From Agrococcus sp. SL85 (lineage in GTDB: Bacteria > Actinomycetota > Actinomycetes > Actinomycetales > Microbacteriaceae): a DNA stretch of 64,000 nucleotides. The stretch covers positions 186,001 to 250,000 of the forward strand of contig NZ_CP113066.1 of NCBI RefSeq assembly GCF_026625845.1. Direction: 5' to 3'. Of this stretch, positions 28,977 through 38,735 are shown piece by piece. The notes beneath the pieces were generated by a model, which had not been told where the DNA came from, made no database searches, and saw only the letters and a list, made by a program, of their open reading frames with translations. A program made the position numbers and the translations under genes. Within the stretch, counting starts at the first letter, position 1. Each line of letters starts with the position of its first letter.

Positions 28977-29973
28977 CGGCCGCGGTAGGGATCCCAGCCG
29001 CGCGGCGGCAGCGGCGATCCCCGAGCTGCACGCTCGGCGCCCCCGCCTCCACGTGCCCGATGCGCCGCACGACGTGGCCGCCGAGCTCGGCGGGCATCGC
29101 CGTGCCCGCCGGCACCGTGAGCAGCAGCGCGTGGTCCTCGCCGCCGTGCAGGGCGGCCTCGAGCGGCGCGCCCTCCGCGGCGCGGGCGACCGCCGCGGCG
29201 TCGAGCAGGATGCGCGCGCCCGAGGCGCGGGCGATGCGCGCCGCGTCGAGCGCGAGGCCGTCGGAGACGTCGAGCATCGCCGTCGCGCCGAGGTCGGCGA
29301 GGCGGGTGCCGGCGGCGACGGGCGAGACGGGCGCGAGCTGCGCCGCGATCCGCGGATCCTCGGCCCGCAGGCGCGCGACGGCCGCGGGATCCTCGGCGCC
29401 CTCGGCGTCGACGCCCTCTGCGAAGAGCCGCGCGAGCCCGGCCGCGGCATGGCCCAGGCGCCCGACGACCCACAGCTCGTCGCCCGGCCGGGCACCCGAG
29501 CGCAGCACGGCGGCGCGGCCCTCGAGGTCGCCGAAGGCCGTCACGGCGACGACGGCCGCGGCGGCGGTGCCGAGGTCGCCGCCGACGACGCCGCACCCGG
29601 GGGCCATCGCGGCCACGCCGTCCGCGAGGCCGCGCGCGAGGTCCTCGAGGTCGGCCACGCGCGTCGCGGGCGGCACCGCGAGGGCGACGACGAGCGAGGT
29701 GGGGCGGGCGCCCATCGCGGCGACGTCGATGAGGTTGGTGGCGACGGCCTTCCAGCCGAGGTCGTGCCAGGACGACCAGCCGAGCCGGAAGTCGGCGCCC
29801 TCGAGCATCGTGTCGGTCGTGACGACGAAGCGGCCGTCGGGCGCGGGCACGACCGCCGCGTCGTCGCCGGGACCGACGAGCGCGTCGCCCGCGGGCAGCA
29901 GCGGGAGGATGCGCGCGAGCGCCTCGAGCTCGCCCGCCTCCGCGAGCGTCCGCGCGTCCGGCTCATCCCCCAT
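28973..29973 (-). CDS. thiL: Thiamine-monophosphate kinase (apparent frameshift at the C-terminus)
   Basis: ATP-dependent kinase making thiamine diphosphate from thiamine phosphate. Blocks: PAGDALVGPGDDAAVVPAPD (metal site), WKAVATNLIDVAAMGARPTS, CGVVGGDLGTAA and LADLGATAMLDVSDGLALDA. At 29019-29022 the plus strand has CCCC; one extra C would put the end in the frame reading PLPPRGWDPYRGR with a stop at 28973, a C-terminus typical of actinobacterial ThiL. As given, the frame runs to an unrelated tail ending at 28945 inside the convergent gene. This looks like a homopolymer error. ATG at 29973, with TACGGT six bases upstream. Confidence 0.9.
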
Positions 29974-30031
29974 GCGGCCACCGTAGCCGCTCGGCGCTCG
30001 CCGCCAGGGCGGCGCCGCCTAGGATCGAGGG

Positions 30032-30493
30032 GTGCCCCGCAACCGCCCGCTCCTCGTCGTCGCGGCCGCGGCGCTCGCGCTCGCGGGCTGCGCGCCGGTC
30101 GTGAACCTGCCCGCCGCCGAGGACGCCGCCGACCCCGGCTGCGCCTCCGTCGTCGTCTCGCTGCCGGAGGAGCTGGGGGCCGAGTCGCTGCCGGAGCCGC
30201 TCGAGCGCCGCGACACCTCCTCGCAGGGCTCCGCCGCGTACGGCGACCCCGCCTCGGTCACGCTGCGCTGCGGCATGCCCGAGCCCGCGCCCTCGACCGA
30301 GCGCTGCATCACCGTCGGCGAGGTCGACTGGCTGCTGCTGGGGCAGGAGGACGACGTCTGGACGCTCGTGAGCTACGGCCGCTCCCCCGCGACCGAGGTG
30401 ATCATCGACACGAAGGTGACGAGCTCGTCGTCGGCGCTCGAGGCGATCTCGCCCGCGGTCGCGCGCACCGAGCTCGTGCGCTCCTGCGAGTAG
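30032..30493 (+). CDS. DUF3515 lipoprotein-like protein
   Basis: Exported protein of 153 residues. The first 21 residues are a signal peptide ending LALALAGCAP, a lipobox, so it is probably membrane-anchored. The rest matches DUF3515: DPGCASVVVSLPEELG, VTLRCGMPEP, CITVGEVDWLL and a closing RTELVRSCE, with conserved Cys pairs. Its role is unknown, though the gene is commonly found beside thiL in actinobacteria, as here (divergent, 58 bases apart). GTG at 30032 follows TAGGAT by six bases. Confidence 0.88.
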   Translation: MPRNRPLLVVAAAALALAGCAPVVNLPAAEDAADPGCASVVVSLPEELGAESLPEPLERRDTSSQGSAAYGDPASVTLRCGMPEPAPSTERCITVGEVDWLLLGQEDDVWTLVSYGRSPATEVIIDTKVTSSSSALEAISPAVARTELVRSCE

Positions 30494-30518
30494 CCGGGCG
30501 ACGGCCCGGCCAGAGCGG

Positions 30519-30872
30519 CTAGCCCTCGGCGTCCGCCGCGATGACCGCGGGCAGGAACACGCGCCCGTCGTCGTGCCCCGGGTCGAGCACGATCGCGTAG
30601 CCGGTCGGTGCGCCCGCCGCGACCTCCGCGCCCGTGAGGCGCAGGTGCCGCTTCGTGCGCGTGGCGAAGCCGCCGATGCGGCCCGTCGCCGTGAACGCCA
30701 CGACGAGCTGCAGCTCGCCGTGCGGGATGGTGAGGAAGCGGCCCGAGGCGGGGTCCTTCGGATCCTGCACGACGGCGGGCACGACGAGCTCCGCCTCGCG
30801 CACCACCGCCCAGGCGGCGTCGTGGTCGGTGGCGGGGATGCCGCGCAGGGCGTCGAGCGTCGTGTTCTCCAC
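30519..30872 (-). CDS. SseB-like N-terminal domain protein
   Basis: Cytoplasmic protein of 117 residues that reads like a single SseB-type domain: an N-terminal helix, then VVPAVV, ELQLVVAFTATGRIGGFATR and PTGYAIVLDPGHDDGRVFLP. SseB domains are linked to enhanced serine sensitivity in enterobacteria but have no settled biochemical role; the assignment rests on pattern and size. GTG at 30872 with GAGGAT six bases upstream. Convergent with the DUF3515 gene and divergent from the exonuclease gene. Confidence 0.7.
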   Translation of the reverse strand: MENTTLDALRGIPATDHDAAWAVVREAELVVPAVVQDPKDPASGRFLTIPHGELQLVVAFTATGRIGGFATRTKRHLRLTGAEVAAGAPTGYAIVLDPGHDDGRVFLPAVIAADAEG

Positions 30873-30973
30873 GCGGCCATCCTCCCAGCAGCTGCCGCGC
30901 GGGCCTCCCAGTCGCGCGAGCGGCGCGGCGCGCGCGGTCCGGAGGTGTGGGCGGGCTCTGGGAGGATCGATGC

Positions 30974-31612
30974 ATGGCGCTCGACTTCACCGCGATCGAC
31001 TTCGAGACCGCCAACGGCAATGCCGCCTCCGCCTGCGCCGTCGGCCTCGTGAAGGTCGCGGGCGGCCGCGTCGTCGACCGCTGGTCGACGCTCATCCGCC
31101 CGCCCGCACCGTTCGACGAGTTCTGGGAGTGGAACGTGCGCATCCACGGCATCGAGGCCGCCGACGTCGTCGGTGCGCCGGAGTGGCCCGAGGTGCAGGC
31201 GCGCATCCTGGCGTTCGGCGACGGCGACGTCTACGTCGCGCACAACGCGGGCTTCGACCGCGGCGTCATGCGCGCGGCGGCGAAGGCCGCGCACCTGGCG
31301 GTGCCCGAGATGCGCTGGACCGACTCGCTGCGCATCGCGCGGAAGACCTACCACCTCGACTCCTACCGGCTGCCGGTGGCGGCGATGGCGGCGGGCTTCG
31401 AGGACTTCGAGCACCACGACGCCGCGGGCGACGCCGCCGCGTGCGCCGCGATCGTCGTGCACGCGGCCGCGCGCCACGAGTGCGACGGCATCGAGGCGCT
31501 CGTGCAGCGCTGCACCTCTGCGATCCACGAGATCGGCGAGCGGCACGAGGCCGTCGCCGAGCTCGCCGCCGCCCGCCGCGCCGCCGAGCGCGAGCGGCCC
31601 TGGTGGCAGTAG
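30974..31612 (+). CDS. DnaQ-like 3'-5' exonuclease
   Basis: DEDDh-type exonuclease of 212 residues. Exo I is DFTAIDFETANGNAASAC (Asp and Glu), exo II is VYVAHNAGFDRGVM, and exo III is HHDAAGDAAACAAIV with the catalytic His and Asp. Stand-alone proteins of this kind trim DNA or RNA ends in repair; the fused BRCT domain seen in some relatives is absent. ATG at 30974 with GAGGAT six bases upstream. It ends before a 354-base gene-free stretch. Confidence 0.9.
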   Translation: MALDFTAIDFETANGNAASACAVGLVKVAGGRVVDRWSTLIRPPAPFDEFWEWNVRIHGIEAADVVGAPEWPEVQARILAFGDGDVYVAHNAGFDRGVMRAAAKAAHLAVPEMRWTDSLRIARKTYHLDSYRLPVAAMAAGFEDFEHHDAAGDAAACAAIVVHAAARHECDGIEALVQRCTSAIHEIGERHEAVAELAAARRAAERERPWWQ

Positions 31613-31966
31613 CGGCGCGGGCGACGCAGCCCCTCGGCCGCACCGCGCCGCGCCCGGGTCCGCCTCCTCGCACAGCCGGGCCATAACGAACGCATCACGA
31701 TCGCGCGCTTGTCTGATAGCGCAGACCCCAGAAACCAGCGGAATCCGGCCCGACCGGCCCGAAGCAGCGCTTCTGGCGTGCGTACGGTGGTCGACCGGGC
31801 CGCCCGACGGCGTTCCCCATCCACAGGACGCGACCCCCGCCCACCCGGCGGGGAGCGTATGGTGCCGCAGCGCACGACCGGGAGGTCGGGCCGCACGGCA
31901 GACGACACACCGCTCGCGCGGCTGCACCCGTCCACGACTGAGCCCCTCGGGGCCGCCAGGAGTGCC
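31613..31966. other. Gene-free leader region upstream of the betaine transporter
   Basis: No convincing gene. The part around 31684-31760 is visibly less GC-rich than its surroundings (CATAACGAACGCATC, GTCTGATAGCGCAGACC), which suggests a promoter. A short hairpin GAAGC-AGC-GCTTC lies near 31770, and TACGGT near 31784 is a possible -10. An in-frame upstream extension of proV exists from 31709 but does not resemble the family. The leader may carry osmotic control, but no known riboswitch was recognised. Confidence 0.5.
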
Positions 31967-33286
31967 ATGACATCACCGAGCCCGCACGAGGCCGCGCCGC
32001 CCGAGCCCGACGTCGCCCTGCGCGTCGACGGCCTCACGAAGGTGTTCGGCCGCCGCCCCAAGGAGGCCCTCGAGCGCCTGCGCGCCGGGGCCACCCGCGA
32101 GGAGGTCGCGAAGCTCGGCACCGCCGCCGTGATCGACGCGTCGTTCGCGGTGCGGCGCGGCGAGATCTTCGTCGTCATGGGGCTCTCGGGCTCGGGCAAG
32201 TCGACGCTCATCCGCATGCTCAACGGCCTGCTCGAGACCACGGGCGGCACGGTCGAGATCGGCGGCGAGGCCGTCACCGGCATCGACGCGAAGCGGCTGC
32301 GCGCCGTGCGCCGCTCGCAGGTCTCGATGGTGTTCCAGCACTTCGCGCTGCTCCCCCACCGCACCGTGCTCGAGAACGTCGCCTACGGGCTCGAGGTGCA
32401 GGGCGTCGCCCGCGCGCGCCGCGAGGAGCTCGCGCACGACGTCATCCGCCGCGTCGGCCTCGAGGCCTGGGCATCGCGCATGCCGGGCGAGCTCTCGGGC
32501 GGCATGCAGCAGCGCGTCGGCATCGCGCGGGTGCTCTGCGCCGACACCCCGGTGCTGCTCATGGACGAGGCCTTCAGCGCCCTCGACCCGCTCATCCGCC
32601 GCGAGATGCAGGAGCAGCTCGTCGAGCTGCAGGCCGAGCTCGGCAAGACCATCGTCTTCATCACCCACGACCTCAACGAGGCGATGTTCCTCGGCGACCG
32701 GATCGCGGTGATGCGCGACGGGCGGATCGTGCAGATCGGCAGCCCTGAGGAGATCCTCACCGACCCCGCGAACGACTACGTCGCGCAGTTCGTGCAGGAC
32801 GTCGACCGCGCCCGCGTGCTCACCGCCGCCTCCGTCATGGAGCCGCCGGCCGCGGCCGTGCCGCTCACGGTCGGCCCGCGCGGCGCCCTCAAGGCGATGC
32901 GCGACGCGCAGACCTCGACGCTGCTCGTCACCGGCCCCGGCCGCACCGTGCAGGGCGCCGTGCGCGACCGCGACGTGCTGCGCGCCGTGCAGCGCGGCGA
33001 GCGCGAGCTCCACCCCCTCGTCGACGCCGGCGTGCAGCAGGTGGCGCCCGAGACCTCGCTCGCCGAGCTGCCGGAGCTCGCCATCACGAGCGGCCTGCCG
33101 CTCGCGGTGGTCGGCGACGGCGGCCGGCTGCTGGGCGTCATCCCCCGCGTGATGCTGCTCGCGGCGCTCGGCAACGTGCCCACCGACACCTCGGAGCTGC
33201 AGGTCGTCGACCTGCCGCCCGCCCTCGACGCGACGCTCGTCGCGCAGACCCTCGACGCCGCCCCGGAGGTGCACGATGCTCGATGA
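31967..33286 (+). CDS. proV: Glycine betaine/proline ABC transporter ATP-binding protein
   Basis: ATPase of the osmoprotectant importer, 439 residues. The family-specific N-terminus (LTKVFGRRPKEALERLRAG, TREEVAKLGTAAVIDASFAV) precedes Walker A VVMGLSGSGKSTLIRML, signature GELSGGMQQRVGIARVL and Walker B TPVLLMDEAFSALDPLI. The C-terminal ~130 residues are a degenerate CBS-domain pair, which in OpuA senses ionic strength. ATG at 31967 is supported by AGGAG at 31957-31961. It overlaps proW by 11 bases. Confidence 0.95.
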   Translation: MTSPSPHEAAPPEPDVALRVDGLTKVFGRRPKEALERLRAGATREEVAKLGTAAVIDASFAVRRGEIFVVMGLSGSGKSTLIRMLNGLLETTGGTVEIGGEAVTGIDAKRLRAVRRSQVSMVFQHFALLPHRTVLENVAYGLEVQGVARARREELAHDVIRRVGLEAWASRMPGELSGGMQQRVGIARVLCADTPVLLMDEAFSALDPLIRREMQEQLVELQAELGKTIVFITHDLNEAMFLGDRIAVMRDGRIVQIGSPEEILTDPANDYVAQFVQDVDRARVLTAASVMEPPAAAVPLTVGPRGALKAMRDAQTSTLLVTGPGRTVQGAVRDRDVLRAVQRGERELHPLVDAGVQQVAPETSLAELPELAITSGLPLAVVGDGGRLLGVIPRVMLLAALGNVPTDTSELQVVDLPPALDATLVAQTLDAAPEVHDAR

Positions 33287-34205
33287 CGTCCGCATGCCGC
33301 TCGGCGACTGGGTGGAGTCCGGCGTCGACTGGATCACCGACCACCTCGGCGTCGTCTTCGACGTCGTCAAGGCCGTCGTCTCCACCCTCTACGACGGCGC
33401 CGAGTGGGCGCTCACCGAGCCGCCCGCCCTCGTGATCATCCTGCTGCTCGCCCTGCTCGGCTTCGCCGTGCGCGGCTGGAGGATGGGCGTCGGCACGATC
33501 GTCGGGCTCCTCGTGATCGTGCTCGTGAACCAGTGGGACAACGCCATGGCGACCCTCGCGCTCACGATCGTCGCGGCGCTCCTGGCGCTCGTCATCGCGA
33601 TCCCGCTCGGCATCTGGGCGGCCCGCGACGACCGCGTCTCGACGGTCGTGCGCCCGGTGCTCGACTTCCTGCAGACGATGCCCGCCTTCGTCTACCTGAT
33701 CCCCGCGATCATCCTGTTCAGCATCGGCGTCGTGCCCGGCATCATCGCCACGATCGCCTTCGCGATGGCGCCCGGCGTGCGCCTCACCGAGCTCGGCATC
33801 CGCGGCGTGAACTCGGAGATCGTCGAGGCCGGCCACGCCTTCGGCGCCTCGCCCGGCCGCATCCTGCGCCAGATCCAGCTGCCGCTCGCGCTGCCGACGA
33901 TCATGACGGGCGTCAACCAGATCATCATGCTGTCGCTGTCGATGGTCGTCATCGCCGCGATGGTCGGCGCCGGCGGCCTGGGCCAGCCGATCGTGCAGGC
34001 GCTGCAGCGCATCGACGTCGGGCTCGGCGCCGAGGCGGGCCTGTCGGTCGTGATCCTGGCGATCGTGCTCGACCGCACGACCAACGCGCTCGGCGACCTG
34101 AAGGCGCACAGCCCGATCGCCAGGCTTCGGGCGCAGCGCGGCTCCTCGCGGCCCGCCGCGCAGCAGCCTGCTGCCACGGACGCGGTCGCAGCGCAGCGGG
34201 GCTGA
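33276..34205 (+). CDS. proW: Glycine betaine/proline ABC transporter permease
   Basis: Permease of 309 residues with about seven hydrophobic segments. The inner-membrane component motif appears as GHAFGASPGRILRQIQLPLA. LDFLQTMPAFVYLIPAIILF and MLSLSMVVIAAMVGAGGLGQ are ProW/OpuAB hallmarks. ATG at 33276 follows GGAGG and overlaps the end of proV, so translation is coupled. The C-terminal 30 residues are a Gln/Ala-rich extension. Confidence 0.95.
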   Translation: MLDDVRMPLGDWVESGVDWITDHLGVVFDVVKAVVSTLYDGAEWALTEPPALVIILLLALLGFAVRGWRMGVGTIVGLLVIVLVNQWDNAMATLALTIVAALLALVIAIPLGIWAARDDRVSTVVRPVLDFLQTMPAFVYLIPAIILFSIGVVPGIIATIAFAMAPGVRLTELGIRGVNSEIVEAGHAFGASPGRILRQIQLPLALPTIMTGVNQIIMLSLSMVVIAAMVGAGGLGQPIVQALQRIDVGLGAEAGLSVVILAIVLDRTTNALGDLKAHSPIARLRAQRGSSRPAAQQPAATDAVAAQRG

Positions 34206-34290
34206 GCCCGACCGACATCCAGACCCGCGCGCGCCGCAGCCGGCGGCGCCCGCAGCACCACCCATACGGAACCAGAGAGGAACACAGCAC

Positions 34291-35202
34291 ATGACCAAGC
34301 GCATCTTCAGGATCGCCGCCGTCGCCGCCGTGGGCGCGCTCGCGCTCGCCGGCTGCTCGGCCGGCGGCGACACCGCCCAGGAGGGCGCCGCAGGGGGCGA
34401 CCGGACCGACCTCACGATCGGCGTCTTCAACGGCTGGCCCGAGGGCGAGGCCGTCTCCTACCTGTGGGAGGCGATCCTCGAGGAGCAGGGCTACGACGTC
34501 TCGCTCGAGTACGCCGACGCCGGCCCCGTCTGGGCCGCGGTCGCCGGCGGCGACTACGACGTCAACCTCGACGCGTGGCTGCCGATGACCCACGAGTCCT
34601 ACCTCGAGCAGTACGGCGACGACGTCGTCGACCTCGGCGCCTGGAACGACGAGGCCGTGCTCACGATCGCCGTGAACGAGGACGCGCCCATCACGTCGCT
34701 CACCGAGCTCGCGGACAGCGCGGACGACTTCGGCAACCGCATCGTCGGCATCGAGCCGGGCGCGGGCCTCACCGCCGCCACGCAGGACAGCGTCATCCCC
34801 ACCTACGGCCTCGAGGGCATGGAGTTCACGACCTCGTCGACGCCCGCGATGCTCGCAGAGCTGAGCGCCGCGGTCGACGCGGGCGAGAACGTCGCCGTCA
34901 CGCTGTGGCGCCCGCACTGGGCCTACGACGAGTTCCCCATCCGCGACCTCGAGGACCCCGAGGGCACGCTCGGCGAGGCAGAGGGCATCCACTCGATCGC
35001 CCGCACCGGCTTCGACGAGGACTTCCCGCAGCTCACGCAGTGGCTGCAGGCGTTCGAGATGGACTCGGAGCTGCTCTTCTCGCTCGAGAACGCGATGTTC
35101 AACAGCGGCGCCGACCAGAGCGACTACCCCGAGATCGTCGCCGACTGGATCGCCGAGAACCAGGAGTGGGTCGACGGCCTCACGGCCGGCGCTGACGCCT
35201 GA
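34291..35202 (+). CDS. proX: Glycine betaine ABC transporter substrate-binding lipoprotein
   Basis: Binding protein of 303 residues with lipobox LALAGCSAG. After the signal peptide, LTIGVFNGWPEGEAVSYLWE and VNLDAWLPMTHESYLEQYG are typical of the ProX/OpuAC fold, and several Trp residues are available for the aromatic box that holds quaternary amines (WPHW-type positions include TLWRPHWAYDEFPIRDL). AGAGGAA lies just before the ATG. It is the third gene of the operon, 85 bases after proW, and is followed by a strong terminator. Confidence 0.93.
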   Translation: MTKRIFRIAAVAAVGALALAGCSAGGDTAQEGAAGGDRTDLTIGVFNGWPEGEAVSYLWEAILEEQGYDVSLEYADAGPVWAAVAGGDYDVNLDAWLPMTHESYLEQYGDDVVDLGAWNDEAVLTIAVNEDAPITSLTELADSADDFGNRIVGIEPGAGLTAATQDSVIPTYGLEGMEFTTSSTPAMLAELSAAVDAGENVAVTLWRPHWAYDEFPIRDLEDPEGTLGEAEGIHSIARTGFDEDFPQLTQWLQAFEMDSELLFSLENAMFNSGADQSDYPEIVADWIAENQEWVDGLTAGADA

Positions 35203-35219
35203 TCCGCGTTCTCACGAGC

Positions 35220-35249
35220 GAGGGCCGCACCCACACGGGTGCGGCCCTC
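35220..35249 (+). terminator. Hairpin terminator after the betaine operon
   Basis: Perfect 13-bp stem (35220-35232 and 35237-35249) with an ACAC loop, 17 bases after the proX stop. Confidence 0.85.
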
Positions 35250-35293
35250 CTCGCTTCCCTCGTCGTATCCCCTACCGCGCGCGCACCTCGAGG

Positions 35294-35358
35294 CCGCACA
35301 TGTGCAGGGAATCGTCGTTCTGGACGCGTCAGAACGACGATCCTCTGCGCATGTGCGG
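35294..35358. repeat. Long palindrome with 29-base arms
   Basis: Arms 35294-35322 and 35330-35358 pair at 26 of 29 positions around the 7-base loop GACGCGT. The inner arm sequence ATCGTCGTTCTG is far less GC-rich than the chromosome around it. It lies between the betaine-operon terminator and the stop of the minus-strand hydrolase at 35370, so it may terminate that 11-kb operon, but the arm length and base content are unusual for a terminator. Confidence 0.8.
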
Positions 35359-35369
35359 GATCGGAGGGG

Positions 35370-36410
35370 TCAGTCGGCGGCTGCGACGTGGGCCAGGAGC
35401 GCGGCCGCGAAGCGGGCGGGATCCTCGAGGTGCGGCGCGTGGCCCGCGTGCTCGAAGACGTCCTCCACGTACGAGCCGCCCGCGGCGGCGTAGGCGTCGA
35501 GCACCGCGCGGGTCTGCGCCACCATCGGCTGCGGCGGCGCCGCCTCCTCCCCCGGCCAGCCCGGCACGATGCCGTGCTTGCCGAGCGCGTGGAGGTCGAA
35601 GAACGACTCGTCGGCGACGATCGCGTCGTGCGCGCCCCGCACCCACAGGATCGGAGGCTTCGCCGGCACCGAGACGACGCCCGTGAGGTCGAGGTGCTTC
35701 GCCGACATCGCGTTCAGCACCCCGCGATCGCCGGGCGCGAAGCCCGGCCAGTGCTCGGATGCCGTGCCGTCGCCCGGGTAGTGGTCCTCGCCCGTGCGCG
35801 TCGTCAGCATCGACGCCACCCACAGGTCCTCGTGCTCGTCCGAGAACCCCGGCGCCACGTAGCTCGAGCGGAACACCGAGCGCGGGCTCGTGGGCGCCTC
35901 GTCGGTCGTGTCGCCCGCCGCGAGCCGCGCCACGAAGTCGGGATTGGCCCCGAGGCCGCCGGAGCCGGCGGCGTCGGGCGTGCAGCGCGAGCCGTCGAGC
36001 CGCGTGCCGAAGCCCTGCGGCGGCACGGGAGCCTGCAGCGTGAGCGAGCGCACGAGATCGGGCCGGGCGAGCAGCAGCTGCAGCACGACGCCACCGCCCA
36101 TCGACCAGCCGACGACGTGGGCCTCGGCGATGCCCAGCGCGTCGAGCACCGAGGCGACGTCGTCCGAGTAGTCGGCGAGGCCCCGGGTCGCGTCGACCGG
36201 CAGCGCCTCCGAGTCGCCGAAGCCGCGCAGGTCGATCGCGATCGTGGGCCGCGGCAGCGCGAGCATGAGCGGCTGCCAGAAGAGCGAGGAGGAGACGTTG
36301 CCGTGCACGAGCACGACGGGCGCGCCCTCGCCGTCGTGCCGGAGCACGGACGCCGAGAGGCGGTCCGTGCGGACCGCGTCTCGCACGATGCCGGGGAGCA
36401 GCGTGCTCAC
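35370..36410 (-). CDS. Alpha/beta hydrolase
   Basis: Hydrolase of 346 residues: oxyanion [11 protein letters not shown], nucleophile elbow [14 protein letters not shown] (Ser about residue 111), acid Asp probably in [10 protein letters not shown], and His in [12 protein letters not shown] lid-like insertion of about 90 residues ([16 protein letters not shown] onward) lies between the strands. The substrate is not known; in this operon an ester or thioester of a hydroxy acid is the best guess. GTG at 36410 overlaps the scoB stop (GTGA). Last gene of the operon. Confidence 0.88.
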   Translation of the reverse strand: MSTLLPGIVRDAVRTDRLSASVLRHDGEGAPVVLVHGNVSSSLFWQPLMLALPRPTIAIDLRGFGDSEALPVDATRGLADYSDDVASVLDALGIAEAHVVGWSMGGGVVLQLLLARPDLVRSLTLQAPVPPQGFGTRLDGSRCTPDAAGSGGLGANPDFVARLAAGDTTDEAPTSPRSVFRSSYVAPGFSDEHEDLWVASMLTTRTGEDHYPGDGTASEHWPGFAPGDRGVLNAMSAKHLDLTGVVSVPAKPPILWVRGAHDAIVADESFFDLHALGKHGIVPGWPGEEAAPPQPMVAQTRAVLDAYAAAGGSYVEDVFEHAGHAPHLEDPARFAAALLAHVAAAD

Positions 36411-37036
36411 GCCAGGATCTCCGGCTCCGTCTGCGCGCGCAGCTCCTCGAGCGTCACGCCGGGGGCGAGCTCCACGAGCCGGAGGCCCTCGTCGGTCACG
36501 TCGAGCACGGCCAGGTCGGTGATGATGCGGTCGACGACGCGCTTGCCGGTGAGCGGCAGCGAGCACTCGCGCACGATCTTCGCCGAGCCGTCTTTGGCCA
36601 CGTGCTCCATGAGCACGATGACCTTCGCGGCGCCGTGCACGAGGTCCATCGCGCCGCCGGGGCCCTTCACCATCTTGCCGGGGATCATCCAGTTGGCGAT
36701 GTCGCCCGCGGCCGAGACCTGCATGGCGCCCAGGATCGCCGCGTCGATCTTGCCGCCGCGGATCATCGCGAACGAGGTGGCGGAGTCGAAGAACGACGTG
36801 CCGGGCAGCGTCGTCACGGTCTCCTTGCCGGCGTTGATGAGGTCGGGGTCGACGGCGTCCTCGGTCGGGTAGGGCCCGACGCCGAGGATGCCGTTCTCGC
36901 TCTGCAGGACGACGGTGACGTCGTCGGGCACGAAGTTCGGCACGAGCGTGGGCAGGCCGATGCCGAGGTTGACGTACATGCCGTCCTCGAGCTCCTGCGC
37001 GGCGCGGGCCGCCATGTCGTTGCGGGTCAGTGCCAT
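36407..37036 (-). CDS. scoB: 3-oxoacid CoA-transferase subunit B
   Basis: Beta subunit (209 residues) of succinyl-CoA:3-oxoacid CoA-transferase. The catalytic Glu is in [16 protein letters not shown], preceded by [36 protein letters not shown] and [20 protein letters not shown] are hallmarks of the family. With subunit A it moves CoA from succinyl-CoA to acetoacetate. ATG at 37036 starts two bases after the scoA stop. It overlaps the downstream hydrolase. Confidence 0.95.
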   Translation of the reverse strand: MALTRNDMAARAAQELEDGMYVNLGIGLPTLVPNFVPDDVTVVLQSENGILGVGPYPTEDAVDPDLINAGKETVTTLPGTSFFDSATSFAMIRGGKIDAAILGAMQVSAAGDIANWMIPGKMVKGPGGAMDLVHGAAKVIVLMEHVAKDGSAKIVRECSLPLTGKRVVDRIITDLAVLDVTDEGLRLVELAPGVTLEELRAQTEPEILA

Positions 37037-37038
37037 GC

Positions 37039-37812
37039 TCAGCCGTCCTCTCGCACGGTGCGGCGCTCGATGCGCTTCTCGATGTCGGTGCCCACCTCGA
37101 CGATCCGGTGGACGAAGACGCCGGGCAGGTGCACGCCGTCGGGGTCGATCTCGCCCGGCTCGACGAGCTCCTCCACCTGCGCGATGCAGATGCGGCCGGC
37201 CATGGCGGCGGGCGGCGAGAACTGGCGCGCGGCCTTGTTGAAGACGAGGTTGCCGTGGCGGTCGCCGCGCAGCGCGTGCACGAGCGCGAAGTCGGTCGTG
37301 ATCGCCTCCTCGAGCACGAACTCCTGCGGCGTCCCGTCGACGTCGAAGACGGCGGTGGGCTTGGGCGCGGAGGCCTTCGCGATCGAGCCGTCGGCGTTGT
37401 AGCGCTGCGGCAGGCCGCCCTCCTGCACCTGCGTGCCGACGCCCGTGCGGGTGTAGAAGGCGGCGATGCCCGAGCCGCCCGCGCGCAGCTTCTCGGCGAG
37501 CGTGCCCTGGGGCGTGAGGATCAGCTCGAGCTCGCCCGAGAGGTAGCGCCGCTCGAACTCCTTGTTCTCGCCGACGTACGACGACGTCATCGTGTCGATC
37601 TGCCCGTTGCGGAGCAGGAGGCCGAGGCCCCAGTCGTCGACGCCGCAGTTGTTCGAGACGACGCGCAGCCCCGTCACCCCGCGCTCCTCGAGCGCCCGGA
37701 TGAGCGCCATCGGGTTGCCGGACAGGCCGAAGCCGCCGACCGCGAGGGTCGCTCCGTCGGGGATGTCCGCCACGGCCTCCGCCGCGGAGGCCCAGGTCTT
37801 GTCGATCGCCAT
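37039..37812 (-). CDS. scoA: 3-oxoacid CoA-transferase subunit A
   Basis: Alpha subunit of 257 residues. [20 protein letters not shown] (glycine loop), [37 protein letters not shown] and [18 protein letters not shown] are family blocks. It forms the complex with ScoB. ATG at 37812 shares its A with the upstream stop (TGATG), so translation is coupled to the preceding hydrolase. Confidence 0.95.
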   Translation of the reverse strand: MAIDKTWASAAEAVADIPDGATLAVGGFGLSGNPMALIRALEERGVTGLRVVSNNCGVDDWGLGLLLRNGQIDTMTSSYVGENKEFERRYLSGELELILTPQGTLAEKLRAGGSGIAAFYTRTGVGTQVQEGGLPQRYNADGSIAKASAPKPTAVFDVDGTPQEFVLEEAITTDFALVHALRGDRHGNLVFNKAARQFSPPAAMAGRICIAQVEELVEPGEIDPDGVHLPGVFVHRIVEVGTDIEKRIERRTVREDG

Positions 37813-38735
37813 CAGCGTCCCTCCACCTGCGCGGAGGAGGCTGCGCCGCGGACCGCATCGGCCACGGCGCCCACCCCCTCGCCGAGCAGGATCGTGTAGT
37901 GGTTCGTGCCCTCGACGTCGGTCACGTCGAGGCGGGGCAGGCGGGCCGTCCACATCGCCAGCCACTCGTCATCGTAGAGGCCGGGCGCCTGGTCGAGCAG
38001 GTCGCGCGGGCTGCGCAGCAGCACCGCGGGCGCCTCGACCGCGGCCAGCGCCTCGGCGTAGCCCTCGCGCCCGTCGAGCTCGACGAGGTTCGCGACCACC
38101 GCGTCCGGGTTCGCGGAGGGCCGCAGCGCCCCGTCGACCTCGCGCAGGTCGTAGTCGACGTACTCCTCGATCGCGGGCGACCAGTAGGGCCCGAAGCCCG
38201 GGTGGGCGCGGAAGAAGGCGCGGTACGCCTCGCGGTCGGGGAAGGTGCGGGCGAGGCGCTCGAGGGCGGGGCCGAGGATGTCCTCCGGCTTCGCCCCGGC
38301 GGGCGCGGGCCGCAGCGGCACGCCGCCGTCGACGAGCACGAGCGCGGCGACGAGCTCGGGTCGCGCCTCGGCGAGACGCCCGGCGACGAAGGCGCCCATG
38401 GAGTGGCCGACGACGATCGCGCGGTCGATGCCGAGGGCGGTCATCGCGTCGGCGACGTCCTGCGCCTGCTGCACGAGGCCGTAGGGGCCCGGCAGGCCGC
38501 GGGAGGCGCCGCGGCCGCGCAGGTCGAGCGCGAGCACGGGCGCGTCGAGCCGCGCCGCGAGGCCCGAGAACGAGCGGTGGTTCGCGGTGATGCCGTGGAT
38601 GGCGACGACGGGCGTGCCGGGCGCGCCCTCGTGCCAGAGCGTGCCGACGAGCTCGCCGCCCTCGACGGGCGCGGCGACCGGGCGCTCGGCGACGGCCGCC
38701 GCGGCCGCCTCCGTCGCCGTCACCGGGCGCTCCAT
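37812..38735 (-). CDS. Alpha/beta hydrolase
   Basis: Hydrolase of 307 residues: [18 protein letters not shown] (oxyanion loop), [11 protein letters not shown], nucleophile elbow [16 protein letters not shown] and the His in [14 protein letters not shown]. It is a different subtype from the other hydrolase of this operon, without the large lid. Esterase, lactonase or thioesterase are all possible. It overlaps the dehydrogenase end by 16 bases and scoA by one. Confidence 0.88.
   Translation of the reverse strand: MERPVTATEAAAAAVAERPVAAPVEGGELVGTLWHEGAPGTPVVAIHGITANHRSFSGLAARLDAPVLALDLRGRGASRGLPGPYGLVQQAQDVADAMTALGIDRAIVVGHSMGAFVAGRLAEARPELVAALVLVDGGVPLRPAPAGAKPEDILGPALERLARTFPDREAYRAFFRAHPGFGPYWSPAIEEYVDYDLREVDGALRPSANPDAVVANLVELDGREGYAEALAAVEAPAVLLRSPRDLLDQAPGLYDDEWLAMWTARLPRLDVTDVEGTNHYTILLGEGVGAVADAVRGAASSAQVEGR

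Noticed and set aside
31709..31966. An 86-residue N-terminal extension of the betaine ATPase
   Set aside because: It does not resemble the family, has Arg/Pro/Ser-rich content, and a good Shine-Dalgarno supports the start at 31967.
31613..31966. A riboswitch in the leader of the betaine operon
   Set aside because: Only short hairpins are seen and no known aptamer core could be recognised.
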